Part shown: positions 9,236-18,600 of the stretch, piece by piece
Layout of the letters: every line of letters starts with the position of its first letter
Numbering within the stretch: position 1 is the first letter of the stretch
From: Campylobacterota bacterium
GTDB lineage: Bacteria > Campylobacterota > Campylobacteria > Campylobacterales > Hydrogenimonadaceae
Direction of reading: 5' to 3'
NCBI GenBank assembly: GCA_013153475.1
Contig: JAADEJ010000084.1
Location: 1 to 42,062 of the forward strand
Length of the DNA stretch: 42,062 bases
Notes under the pieces: generated by a model
Told to the model about the DNA's origin: nothing
Databases searched by the model: none
The model's input: only the letters and a program-made list of their open reading frames with translations
Position numbers and translations under genes: made by a program

Positions 9236-10354
9236 CTACCGCACCTCGTAACCGACCGGATCGCCTTCGAGACTTTTTAAAAAAGCCGTGATCTGCCCGA
9301 TCTGCTCTTTCTCAAGCGTCAGGCCCAGTTGATGGCGGGCCATGATACGCACCGCCTCTTCGAGCTTCTCGACCGCGCCGTTGTGGAAATAGGGGGCGGT
9401 ACGGGTGACATTCCGCAAAACGGGAACCCGAAACAAAAACATCCCCCCTCTGCCGTGAAAACCGCCCAGATCATCAAACGGATAGGGGGTATCTTTGGGT
9501 TTTTGCCAATGAAATCCCGCGAAATAGCGCTTCCCGTCAATCCAGCGCGACACGGGGGCCAGCAGACCGTTATAGGGGCGCAAAGGAAAACGCTGCAAGC
9601 TCTGCCCGCCGACGCTTACGCCGTTATGGCACCCTTTGCATCCGATGCGCAAAAAGAGGTTCAACCCCGCCAACGCCCTGCCCTCAAGCGCCCCGTCATC
9701 GCCTTCCAGAAAATGATCAAACGCCCCGCGAGTCAGCAATGTCCGCTCATAGGCGCCGATGGCTTTGGTGACGGTATCAAACGTGATCCCCTCCTTGGGG
9801 AAAACCTCGGCAAAAGCCGCCACGTAGAAAGGGTCGGCCCGAAGACGCGCCACCACCTCTTCCGGTGTCATGGCCATCTCAAAAGGCGCCTGCAACGGCC
9901 CTTTGGCCTGATCCTCCACATCGGGACTTCGGCCATCCCAGAACTGCCGTTTGGCCAACGCGGCGTTGAGCACGGTAGGAGAGTTCAGGTGTTTGGGATT
10001 ACTCAGACCGTGGTAGCCGACGGCGGTGGGGCGGTTGTCGTCACCACCCTCTTCCAGAATATGGCACGAGGCGCAACTGAGAGTGCGGTCTTTGGAAAGC
10101 AGCGGGTCAAAATAGAGCCGTTTTCCCAACGCCGTCTTTTGGGCGTTTAACGGATTGGCCGGGTTGTCGACAAGTTTTCGGGCCGCGTCCCAGCTTTTCG
10201 GAATGGGCCTAAAGCCTGCTTCCAGCGCCGTTTTACGCAGTGATGCGGCGGAGAGTTCCGACGTTCTTGGGGTGGGAGCCGGTATAAAAAAGCCGTTGAA
10301 ATAGAGACTCAGTACCGCCAGGGCGATGAGGAGAATGGTCAGGTGAATACGCAT
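9236..10354 (-). CDS. Diheme cytochrome c peroxidase / MauG family protein
   Basis: Two CxxCH motifs (CASCH, CKGCH), FDPLLSKDRTLSCASCHILEEGGDDNRPTAVGYHG, N-terminal membrane anchor. Confidence 0.9.
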   Translation of the reverse strand: MRIHLTILLIALAVLSLYFNGFFIPAPTPRTSELSAASLRKTALEAGFRPIPKSWDAARKLVDNPANPLNAQKTALGKRLYFDPLLSKDRTLSCASCHILEEGGDDNRPTAVGYHGLSNPKHLNSPTVLNAALAKRQFWDGRSPDVEDQAKGPLQAPFEMAMTPEEVVARLRADPFYVAAFAEVFPKEGITFDTVTKAIGAYERTLLTRGAFDHFLEGDDGALEGRALAGLNLFLRIGCKGCHNGVSVGGQSLQRFPLRPYNGLLAPVSRWIDGKRYFAGFHWQKPKDTPYPFDDLGGFHGRGGMFLFRVPVLRNVTRTAPYFHNGAVEKLEEAVRIMARHQLGLTLEKEQIGQITAFLKSLEGDPVGYEVR

Positions 10355-10359
10355 GAAAA

Positions 10360-10376
10360 CCTCCTTTTACAAGGAG
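10360..10376 (-). promoter_or_regulatory. RBS-sequestering hairpin ahead of the diheme peroxidase gene
   Basis: CTCCTT-TTAC-AAGGAG (10361-10376); the minus-strand SD AAGGAGG lies entirely in one arm. Confidence 0.4.
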
Positions 10377-10435
10377 TATAATGAAAAAAGAGGGAAAAAA
10401 ACCGTCTCTTTTTGGCACAATCGGAACTCTTTTTG

Positions 10436-11344
10436 TCACGATCCGAATTTTTTGAGCGCCTTGGGGTGGATACCGAATGTTTCGTAAAAGAGCCGGCTGA
10501 AATAGCCCTGGTGCGAAAAGCCGACCCGGCGGGCTACCTCCCCGATACTCATCCGCTCTTCCCGTAACAGTTCGTTGGCCTGCTGAAGACGCAGAGTTCT
10601 GACATAGGCACCGACCGTCTGGCCGTAAACCCGTTTAAAAGCGCTTTTGATTCGGGTGGTGTTCGTGGCGCACGCTTTGGCCAGTTCCGCAATGGTGGGC
10701 GGGTTCGCGTAAGAAAGCGCCAGACGCTCCCGCACGCAACGGGCTACCCTCAACGATTCGGCGTCGATTCGCTCATCCACCAGCTCCATCAGCCCGAAAC
10801 GGTGCAAAAGAAGCGCCATGACGGCATATTCCAGGCGCATGGCGGCCATGGGACGCGCCCGGGCGCTCTTTTGGAGAATCTGTTTCACATAGTAGTACGA
10901 CAACGCGTCAAGCGGCGCCCGGTCCACCTCCCTGAGCCCCCGCAAAAGCGACACTGCGCCATAGAGGTGGTCGATGGGATCCTCGGCGCGAAAACCGAGG
11001 TAACGCTTAAGATAAAAATCGGCCACGGCCACGGCGAAAATGTGGCTGTCTGGCATCACTTCCAGCTCAATCTCCGCGGGGCCCGCCGCATAGACAAGGC
11101 TATCCCCCTCATGCCCCTTCAGCCGTGCCGTCGCGGTTGTAAAGCGGCAATCACCCGAAAAGGGCAAAACCAGCAGAATGAACCTGTCCCGATTATGTAC
11201 CCGGTAAGACCACCCGCCGTCCGTACGCAGATCGAAAAAGAGCAGACCGTTGGAAATGTCCACCCGCTCCGCCCGGGTGCCCCGACGCTGTGTCACCTGC
11301 CGCCGAAACCGCCCCTCGCCGGCATTGAAAAAGAGGCTCTCCAC
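10436..11344 (-). CDS. AraC-family transcriptional regulator
   Basis: C-terminal double HTH: TIAELAKACATNTTRIKSAFKRVYGQTVGAYVRTLRLQQANELLREERMSIGEVARRVGFSHQGYFSRLFYETFGIHPKAL. GTG start overlaps the SDR stop by 1 nt (TAGTG). Confidence 0.9.
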   Translation of the reverse strand: MESLFFNAGEGRFRRQVTQRRGTRAERVDISNGLLFFDLRTDGGWSYRVHNRDRFILLVLPFSGDCRFTTATARLKGHEGDSLVYAAGPAEIELEVMPDSHIFAVAVADFYLKRYLGFRAEDPIDHLYGAVSLLRGLREVDRAPLDALSYYYVKQILQKSARARPMAAMRLEYAVMALLLHRFGLMELVDERIDAESLRVARCVRERLALSYANPPTIAELAKACATNTTRIKSAFKRVYGQTVGAYVRTLRLQQANELLREERMSIGEVARRVGFSHQGYFSRLFYETFGIHPKALKKFGS

Positions 11345-12156
11345 TATGCAAACCCGTAATATTCCCGAACCCGTCGCTCAAAATCCTCATCGCTGAGCTC
11401 CCGGCGCATGGGAATGAACTTTTTGGCTTTCTCACCCGCCGTCATACGGGCCGGGGCGTCGGGGTTTTGGTCAATCCAGGCTATCAGGCGGGCCACTTCC
11501 TCCGGGTCATTCCCGCCGTTGATCTCCTCCACGATCCGGGGGGCCAGGGTGGAAGCCAAAACAGCATAGGGGCTGTCGGATTCAAACGTCCGCGGCTCTT
11601 TGACCAGGTTGCTACGCGCAAACTCCGTATCAAAAAAACCGGGCAGAATCGAATGGACACGGATATGAAACGGTGAAAGCTCATACCGCAACGAGTCGGT
11701 AATCCCTTCCACGGCATATTTGGTCGCGTTGTAAAAAGTCAGCAGAGGCAAGCCGATCTTTCCCAAAAAGGAGCTGATATTCACGATGACCCCGCCATTT
11801 TCGCGCATCTTCGGAATCGCCGCGCGGGTCACGCGCAACAGTCCGAAAACGTTCACCTCAAACTGCTCGCGCATCAGCGTCTCATCCACATACTCCACGG
11901 CACCCACCAGGCCGTATCCGGCGTTGTTGACCAGCAAATCCAGCCGTTCTATACTCTCCAACGCCGCGCGTACGTCGGCATCGTCACGTAAATCGATCAA
12001 AAGGGGCGTCAGGTTTTTGGAAGCGACATCGGCAAGTCTGTCGGGGAAACGGGTAGCGGCAAAGACCCTGTACCCTTCGGCGGCCAGGTGCACGGCGGCG
12101 GCACGCCCCATGCCGGACGACGCGCCCGTTACAACGGCGACGCGACGTCCGGCCAT
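11344..12156 (-). CDS. Short-chain dehydrogenase/reductase
   Basis: VAVVTGASSGMGRAAAVHLA (TGxxxGxG), NNAGYG, YNATKYAVEG (YxxxK). Confidence 0.93.
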   Translation of the reverse strand: MAGRRVAVVTGASSGMGRAAAVHLAAEGYRVFAATRFPDRLADVASKNLTPLLIDLRDDADVRAALESIERLDLLVNNAGYGLVGAVEYVDETLMREQFEVNVFGLLRVTRAAIPKMRENGGVIVNISSFLGKIGLPLLTFYNATKYAVEGITDSLRYELSPFHIRVHSILPGFFDTEFARSNLVKEPRTFESDSPYAVLASTLAPRIVEEINGGNDPEEVARLIAWIDQNPDAPARMTAGEKAKKFIPMRRELSDEDFERRVREYYGFA

Positions 12157-12157
12157 C

Positions 12158-12904
12158 TCAGCCCCTCTCCGCGATCCACTCCAGGTGGGGCTTGAGCTCG
12201 ACCACCCGGCCTACCACGATCAGGGCGGGGGTAGGAAGTTGGGCGGCTTTGACCTTTTCGTAGATCGTCTCCAGCGTCCCCGTAACCGTCCGCTGGTCGG
12301 GCGTGGTTCCCCGGCTGATTACCGCCGCGGGTGTCGCGGGATCGCGGCCGACACGTATGAGATTGTCGGCAATGTTTTTAAGATTATGCAGGCCCATCAA
12401 AAAGACAATGGTCTCATCGGCACGCATACTCTCCCAGTCAACCTGGCTATGCTCCTTGTTGGGCGCCTCATGGCCGGTGACCACTTTAAACGACACCGCC
12501 ACTCCCCGGTGCGTTACCGGTATGCCGGCGTAGGCGGGCACGGAGATCGCCGAGGTTACGCCGGGAATGAACTCAAAAGCCACGCCACGCTCTTTGAGAT
12601 ACTTGGCCTCCTCGCCGCCCCGTCCAAATACCAGCGGATCACCGCCTTTAAGACGCACTACCCTGTCATGCTTGAGAGCGTTTTGGTAGATAACTTCGTT
12701 GATCTGCTCCTGCGGCAGGGTATGACGGCCGTCCTCTTTGCCCACATAGACAAACTCACACCCCGCCTTGGCCTCTTTGAGAATATCGGGGTTGGCCAGG
12801 CGGTCATAGATAATCACGTCCGCCTCCCTTACAACTCTTAACGCTTTGACCGTCAACAGGTCAATATCACCCGGCCCGGCCCCTGTCAGATAGACTTTAC
12901 CCAT
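12158..12904 (-). CDS. cobA: Uroporphyrinogen-III C-methyltransferase (SUMT; CobA/NirE function)
   Basis: MGKVYLTGAGPGDIDLLTVKALRVVREADVIIYDRL, VVRLKGGDPLVFGRGGEE, GIPVTHRGVAVSF. Confidence 0.95.
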   Translation of the reverse strand: MGKVYLTGAGPGDIDLLTVKALRVVREADVIIYDRLANPDILKEAKAGCEFVYVGKEDGRHTLPQEQINEVIYQNALKHDRVVRLKGGDPLVFGRGGEEAKYLKERGVAFEFIPGVTSAISVPAYAGIPVTHRGVAVSFKVVTGHEAPNKEHSQVDWESMRADETIVFLMGLHNLKNIADNLIRVGRDPATPAAVISRGTTPDQRTVTGTLETIYEKVKAAQLPTPALIVVGRVVELKPHLEWIAERG

Positions 12905-12932
12905 TTTTTACCTTTACAGTTTATAGCCATTC

Positions 12933-14063
12933 TCAATTATCCACTCCCGCTCTCTCATCTTCCGTGAGATAGCAGGAGGGGTCTTCCGCCCACAAATTAC
13001 CGCTCATCGCCCAGGCCCGGCTGCGACTGCCGCCGTTACAGATATCGACCACGCCGCAATCCGCGCATTTGCCGCCGAGTCTTCGGGGGTGTTCTCTGAG
13101 CCTTTTAAGCAGGTTATTCTCCTCATCCAGCCACAACGCGTCAAAGGGTTTTTGGGTCATGTCGCCGATATACTCGGGAAAAAAGGGGTCGGGTTTGACG
13201 CGTCCCATCCAGTCAATGTTCACCAGCTTTCTGCCCGCGCTGTTGCCGCCCCAGTTTTTTAGCCGCCGGGCCATCTCCTCTTTGAGCTGGGGATAGCGCT
13301 CAGCGAAACGGCGCAAAAACAAAACGGCGTCCATCTCCATGTTGCCGGTGACAATATCGATCCCCCGCCCCGCCTCATGGTAGGCAAACGCCTTGTCAAT
13401 CATGAAGTTCACATACTCCCTGCGCGCCTCGGGGGTGATGTCGATTTTCAGGTTCTCCAGCCCCCGACCGCTGTAGACCAGGTGGGAGATATAGATCTTA
13501 TCAACCCCTATCTGCTCGGCCAGATCGAAAATGGGGTAAAAACTCTCTTCGGTCTCTTTGGTTAGCGTAAAGCGGATCCCCGCGTTACCCCCGTGTTTTT
13601 GAATGAGCGCAATGGCGTCCAGGCTTTTGCGATAGGCCCCCGGCAATCCCCTGAAATCGTCATGCACCGCCTCAATGCCGTCAATGCTGATACCGATATA
13701 GTTGAAAGTCTCAATAATTCTGTCCACATTTTTGGGGGTAATATACAACCCGTTGGTGGAGAGGTAGGTGACGATTCCCTCGTTTCGCATCGCCTCGGCG
13801 ATTTGGAAAATATCCTTGCGAATGAGCGGCTCACCGCCGCTGAAGATCACAAACTTGATGCCGCCGGCTTTAAGACGGGGAATCTGGGCGAGAATAAAGT
13901 CGGTAGAAAGAAAATCCTCCTGGTTCGGATCGGCGTAGCTGTAGCAGTGCCGACAGGCAAGGTTGCAGCGGTTGGTGAAGTTCCAGATGGCAATGGCGCC
14001 GTCCAGCGAGCGCTCCGGCTTGCCGGCGGTGACGGAAGCGATGAGATTGGAGAGCCGAAACAC
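12933..14063 (-). CDS. nirJ: Radical SAM heme d1 biosynthesis protein NirJ
   Basis: CNLACRHCYSY radical SAM motif; C-terminal Cys-rich CADCGVVDICNGGSRSRA; adjacent to nirF/nirC/nirS. Confidence 0.92.
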   Translation of the reverse strand: MFRLSNLIASVTAGKPERSLDGAIAIWNFTNRCNLACRHCYSYADPNQEDFLSTDFILAQIPRLKAGGIKFVIFSGGEPLIRKDIFQIAEAMRNEGIVTYLSTNGLYITPKNVDRIIETFNYIGISIDGIEAVHDDFRGLPGAYRKSLDAIALIQKHGGNAGIRFTLTKETEESFYPIFDLAEQIGVDKIYISHLVYSGRGLENLKIDITPEARREYVNFMIDKAFAYHEAGRGIDIVTGNMEMDAVLFLRRFAERYPQLKEEMARRLKNWGGNSAGRKLVNIDWMGRVKPDPFFPEYIGDMTQKPFDALWLDEENNLLKRLREHPRRLGGKCADCGVVDICNGGSRSRAWAMSGNLWAEDPSCYLTEDERAGVDN

Positions 14064-15308
14064 TTAGTGCCTTTTCAAATCGGTAGGAACCGTTACGGGT
14101 GTTTTTTTTGTAACGTTTTTAGTCTGCGATGCCGAAGGAATTGTGCCGATTTTTGGCCGGGGTGAAACGGTTTTGGGGGTATAGACAAAGATACCGGAAG
14201 GCCGGGGCACCTGCCACTCCAGATTCAGCCACCACTTCTCGGGATCGGGATCATCAACTTTGTAAGCCTGCACCATATCTTTGTCGTTGACGGAAAAGTA
14301 GAGATACGGTTCATTGGGCGACCAGCGCACATGAAGAATTTTACCCGGGAACATAAACCCGCGGACCACTTTGAGGGTATGGGCATCGACAATCTGCACA
14401 ATGGGAAAATCTTTGCCGCTGAATGTCACCGCCAGCCATTTCCTGTCCGGACTGAGCGCCGTAAAGACCGGATTACCCTGAACATCAATCGCTTTGACAA
14501 AATGGAAGTCATGATCAAAGACAAAAACCTTTTTGTTGCCCACAGCCGGAATAAAGAAGTAATCGCCGCTGATACTCCAGAAACCGAAATGGGGCACCTT
14601 GAGAATGCGCTCTTTTTTGCCCATCTGCAAAGGCACCTTGCGGTACGCCATGGTATCAAGATTCAGCACCCCGACGGCTTTGTCGTTGAAAAAACCCACC
14701 ACATAGAGATTTTTATCGATCATCGCGTCAAAAGGCACGGCGCCGGCGTTCTCGATCTTTTTATACAGCTTGAAAGAGGGGGTTTTGGCCTTGGGCGTCA
14801 TATCTTTCATCACCCACAACTCGTCGCTGTCCATACAGGCAAAGACCAGGTAGTCACCGTACTCTTTGATACCCACGTTACGACTACCGGTTTTGATGGT
14901 TTGAAGCGGATTGAGGTCTCTATCGAGTATCTCGACGGTTTTGTTGTCGTAGTTGGCCACCGCCACATAGTTGTCGCCGATAATAAACCCGATGGCGCTT
15001 TTGCTGGTCTTATACTCTTTGACCTTTTTCTCTTTCTCCGGATCAAATTTGATCACATAACCGTCACGGGTAATGGCGTAACCGTCACGCTCCCTAAACT
15101 TCACCACGGCATGGTTGAAATTGTGCATGCCTGTAATCTCATTGGTCAGCATATTGTGTTCAATCACGGCCAGAGCAGAGTTCTCACGCTCCACAACAAA
15201 GAGTTTATCTCTGGTTTTGGGAAGGATCGAAGCGGGATCTTTTACCGGCTCTTTGGCCGTTGCTATCACAACGATACCCAGTAATGTAACCAGTTTCCAC
15301 CACGTCAT
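14064..15308 (-). CDS. nirF: Heme d1 biosynthesis protein NirF-like (cd1-type beta-propeller)
   Basis: Signal/anchor N-terminus, d1-domain-like repeats (GKILHVRWSPNEPYLYFSVNDKD), position between nirC and nirJ; extra Pro/Thr/Lys-rich C-terminal tail. Confidence 0.82.
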   Translation of the reverse strand: MTWWKLVTLLGIVVIATAKEPVKDPASILPKTRDKLFVVERENSALAVIEHNMLTNEITGMHNFNHAVVKFRERDGYAITRDGYVIKFDPEKEKKVKEYKTSKSAIGFIIGDNYVAVANYDNKTVEILDRDLNPLQTIKTGSRNVGIKEYGDYLVFACMDSDELWVMKDMTPKAKTPSFKLYKKIENAGAVPFDAMIDKNLYVVGFFNDKAVGVLNLDTMAYRKVPLQMGKKERILKVPHFGFWSISGDYFFIPAVGNKKVFVFDHDFHFVKAIDVQGNPVFTALSPDRKWLAVTFSGKDFPIVQIVDAHTLKVVRGFMFPGKILHVRWSPNEPYLYFSVNDKDMVQAYKVDDPDPEKWWLNLEWQVPRPSGIFVYTPKTVSPRPKIGTIPSASQTKNVTKKTPVTVPTDLKRH

Positions 15309-15610
15309 TTTTTATCCTTGAATGAAAGTATGTAGTCGGCCAGCGCTTCAAGTTGACTGGCGTTAAGGTCATCAAAAGCCGGCATAGAGTTGCGGCGGTA
15401 TCCCAACATTTTATATGTGCCCTCCGGATCCACTATCTGCGCGATAATTCTGCCTTTGTCCCGATGGTTCGCTATGGTCTGAAACGAGGGGCCGAAAGCC
15501 TCGGCTGTTTGATGATGACATCCCCAGCAATAGGTTTTAAAAAGTTTTTCACCTTCCGAAGAGGCCGATAAAACGGCACCCGCAAATATCAGTAGCCATA
15601 TCTTTTTCAT
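15305..15610 (-). CDS. nirC: Small periplasmic monoheme cytochrome c (NirC-like)
   Basis: Signal peptide; CWGCH; MPAFDDLNASQLEALADYI. Confidence 0.83.
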   Translation of the reverse strand: MKKIWLLIFAGAVLSASSEGEKLFKTYCWGCHHQTAEAFGPSFQTIANHRDKGRIIAQIVDPEGTYKMLGYRRNSMPAFDDLNASQLEALADYILSFKDKK

Positions 15611-15617
15611 AGCTCTC

Positions 15618-16727
15618 TCACTTCACTACAGTTTCAACCCGTTTCATCAGTAACGGCTCAATCAACTCGCGTTCATCTATGCCTGCCGCCGCCGCGCAGG
15701 AGGGCTTGGCAAGAATCACGAACATTTCGGCCACCATTCTATCATTTTTATGCAAAGAAGGGACCTTGTAACGCAACGTTTTTTCTCCCCTTGCGGGAAT
15801 ATTGTTTTCAAACTGCCTCTTTTTCGCAAAGTAGGGGATGCCGACCCGTTTGCCGTTACCATCCTCAAACTCTACATAAAAAGCACCTTGTTTGTCTTCT
15901 GTTGGATCGTTTTTGTAATTCTGCCAAATAGTTTTGCCATCACGCACAATCCTCAGGCGCAGGTATTTCATCCGCGCGGGCTGAATAATAAGAGGATGAT
16001 CCATTCTATTTTTCAGGGTGACAACAACCTCTCCATTACGGTTTTCTAGCACAATATCAACACTTTTTTCCCGCATTTGCGCATCATGGATACCGGCAAA
16101 ATAGTGGCTTCGGTGACGGTTGCGCGACTTCTTGTTCATCTTTTCAACCGGCCCCTCAATGTAGGGCATATGACATTTAATGCACGAACGGCTGTCCTGT
16201 TTCTCATCCATCGCTTTGAAAATAAGTACCCCTTCACTGTTACGTTTGTGTGAGTGACATCCCATGCAGGCATATTTGTCATAGATGGGACTTTTGACCG
16301 ACGCGTGCTTGTCACTGTCATCCGGGTTTTCCAAAGAGCCGTATAGGGAAGGCTTGAAACCTTCCGCCTGTCTGGCGAGCGTTATCTCATCAAACTTGTG
16401 CGATTTTTTGACATAGGCAATCTGGTGACAGTAAAAACAGGAAACCGCATCTTTTTGTTCCTGATGAATCGGATTGGGTGTCGTTTTTCCCGCTTCCATA
16501 TCGGCAAGATTCCTGGCAGCAGGCATATGGCAACGCCCACAATCATAGACGGGAATTTTCTGCGCCACCTTTCTGTGCAATGTATCGTTAAACCACCCTT
16601 TCGCATGCCAGGAGGTCTGGTATTCATCGTAAATATCCGGGTGACATTCATTGCAGGATTTATTTGTAAGATATTTTGCAGAGAAAAGTGAAGTGACAAC
16701 GAGAAGCGGTAACATGAGCGCTTTCAT
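15618..16727 (-). CDS. Pentaheme cytochrome c (cytochrome c554-like multiheme)
   Basis: Signal peptide and five CxxCH motifs: CNECH, CGRCH, CFYCH, CMGCH, CIKCH; C-terminal beta-like domain. Confidence 0.88.
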   Translation of the reverse strand: MKALMLPLLVVTSLFSAKYLTNKSCNECHPDIYDEYQTSWHAKGWFNDTLHRKVAQKIPVYDCGRCHMPAARNLADMEAGKTTPNPIHQEQKDAVSCFYCHQIAYVKKSHKFDEITLARQAEGFKPSLYGSLENPDDSDKHASVKSPIYDKYACMGCHSHKRNSEGVLIFKAMDEKQDSRSCIKCHMPYIEGPVEKMNKKSRNRHRSHYFAGIHDAQMREKSVDIVLENRNGEVVVTLKNRMDHPLIIQPARMKYLRLRIVRDGKTIWQNYKNDPTEDKQGAFYVEFEDGNGKRVGIPYFAKKRQFENNIPARGEKTLRYKVPSLHKNDRMVAEMFVILAKPSCAAAAGIDERELIEPLLMKRVETVVK

Positions 16728-16763
16728 AACAAAACACCTTGTTGAAAGAGAGATTTAAAGAGG

Positions 16764-16791
16764 AAAAACAACCTCCCCGCGGAAGGGGAGG
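16764..16791 (-). terminator. Rho-independent terminator/attenuator directly after nirS
   Basis: Minus strand CCTCCCC-TTCCGC-GGGGAGG followed by TTGTTTTTCC. Confidence 0.72.
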
Positions 16792-16807
16792 GGCATAAAA
16801 CGGCTGC

Positions 16808-18517
16808 TTACGCACCCGGAATATGCTGACGATGCTCAACAGAGTAGGTGAAAGTCGGCGTCGTCAGGTTGTAGATATATTTGATGAACTTACCGGTTTT
16901 GGCATCATAGATACCAATCCGTCCGGTTGTCCACTCAGAGATAAAGGTCCACTTGCCGTGGTTCGCAGGCTCTGCGTGGAGCAGGCGGGGTTGAACCGGA
17001 TTTTTGACACGTTTACCTTTTTTGGCAGTATAGGTGACAAGTTTCTCTTTGGAGATTTTGGAGTCAACCTCTTTGCCTTTGACAGTCTGATACTGCGTAG
17101 CATCCCAGGTTTGCAGAATTTTACCGGTATGCGCATCAATCAGATGACCTTTCTTCTTGCCAACCTCGATGATGCGATCGGTCTCAAGGGTCTCTTTGTT
17201 GATCAGGTAGACTTTATTGTAGTTTTCGGGTGAACCGAGAACACAGTCAGACCAGATGTAGGGGGTGTCTTTGCTGGTTCCGACAAACAGACCGCCGCCC
17301 GCGGTCGGTACGTTGGCAACCACTTTCCAGTTATTATCCCAAATGACCACGTTACCGACGTTCATGCTGTTGGTAGCATGGAGTTGGCCATATTTTTCGT
17401 TATACCAGGAGCTTCCCTGACCCGGGTGGGGCTTGGTGCCGGGACCGGTATAGACTTTGGCCGCCAGTTTTTTGGTTTTGAAGTCAACAATACCCATGAC
17501 ATCACTGCCCTGAGAGGCGATCATATAGTAGCGTCCGATTTCAACGCCTTCGTTCAGGAACGCGTCGTGCAGGATTTTACCGATGTTCGGAATGTCACCG
17601 ACAATCGGGAATCCGGGTTTGGAGTAGTCAACAATGTAAACATGACCGCCGTCTTTGAGCGCAAACGCGAAATAGGGGCCGTAAGGCGTATCGGCAATGG
17701 AAGCGACACGGCTGGAAACAATGTTGCCGTCAGGATCAATCACACCGGCAGTTTGATAAACTTTGAGCGGCTCCAGCGTCAACGCATCACACAGGACCGC
17801 ACCGCCGGGATTGTAGTTACCGGCCATAACATATTTACCGTCGGGGGAAACAGCCAGACCGCGAGACTCCTGTCCTACCTGAACGCTGGCAAGCGCAGGC
17901 TGTCCGGGAGCCGCCAGGTCAAACATGGTCAGACGGCCGGAGCGGCTGATGGAGTAGGCGTAGCGGGGCATCCGTTTGTTGGTGACGGTTACGTGAACCG
18001 CAAAGCCCGCTTTGTGGCGCGAGAGAACCTTTCCGTTTGTACCGTCGATAAAGTCAACCAAAGAGGCGTCACGCTCGGTAGCGAAAACAATATCCATTAC
18101 GCTGTCAACATCGGTCGCGTGAGGATATTTTTTGGCCAATGCTTTGCGATCGGCCAGAACCTTCCAGGTTTTTTTGACCTCATCCAGGCTCAAACGAAGC
18201 TCTACGGTGTTTTTCCAGTTCATCAGCCACTCGACCATGCCGGCGGCATCGTCTTTGCTGAAGAGATGTTTCCACTCAGGCATCGCTGTACCGGGGCGAC
18301 CGTTAAGAATGGTTTCCGCCAGCATCTGGGCATTTTTCTTCTTCAGCGCTTTGGGGCGAAGATCGGATCCGACACCACCCTGGTGAATCGGGCCGTGACA
18401 TCCCTGACACTCTTTTTCATAAACTTTGGCGAAATCCATATTCGAGGTGCCGGCATAAAGCGATCCGGTCACCATGGAGGCTGCCGCCGCCATGCTCAGA
18501 AGCTTCGCAATCTTCAT
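16808..18517 (-). CDS. nirS: Cytochrome cd1 protein, NirS-type nitrite reductase (divergent active site)
   Basis: Signal peptide; N-terminal CQGCH heme c; d1 propeller motifs (KPHPGQGSSW, PTAGGGLFVGTS, QPRLLHAEPANHGKWTFISEW); sits in the nor/nir operon. Confidence 0.85.
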   Translation of the reverse strand: MKIAKLLSMAAAASMVTGSLYAGTSNMDFAKVYEKECQGCHGPIHQGGVGSDLRPKALKKKNAQMLAETILNGRPGTAMPEWKHLFSKDDAAGMVEWLMNWKNTVELRLSLDEVKKTWKVLADRKALAKKYPHATDVDSVMDIVFATERDASLVDFIDGTNGKVLSRHKAGFAVHVTVTNKRMPRYAYSISRSGRLTMFDLAAPGQPALASVQVGQESRGLAVSPDGKYVMAGNYNPGGAVLCDALTLEPLKVYQTAGVIDPDGNIVSSRVASIADTPYGPYFAFALKDGGHVYIVDYSKPGFPIVGDIPNIGKILHDAFLNEGVEIGRYYMIASQGSDVMGIVDFKTKKLAAKVYTGPGTKPHPGQGSSWYNEKYGQLHATNSMNVGNVVIWDNNWKVVANVPTAGGGLFVGTSKDTPYIWSDCVLGSPENYNKVYLINKETLETDRIIEVGKKKGHLIDAHTGKILQTWDATQYQTVKGKEVDSKISKEKLVTYTAKKGKRVKNPVQPRLLHAEPANHGKWTFISEWTTGRIGIYDAKTGKFIKYIYNLTTPTFTYSVEHRQHIPGA

Positions 18518-18569
18518 ATTTTCTCCTTCATGGGATTGGTTGATTTTAGGTTTCCTCCCCTATTGCCGA

Positions 18570-18589
18570 GGCGCGACCAGGGCCGCGCC
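18570..18589 (-). promoter_or_regulatory. GC-rich intercistronic hairpin upstream of nirS
   Basis: GGCGCG-(8 nt)-CGCGCC inverted repeat between the mini-ORF and nirS. Confidence 0.5.
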
Positions 18590-18600
18590 CGCCTTCAGCC

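Noticed and set aside
10381-10455. Possible 24-aa + strand ORF (MKKEGKKPSLFGTIGTLFVTIRIF*) after an AAGGAG
   Set aside because: Its SD is just the opposite arm of the peroxidase RBS hairpin, and the ORF runs antisense into the AraC gene end. No independent support.
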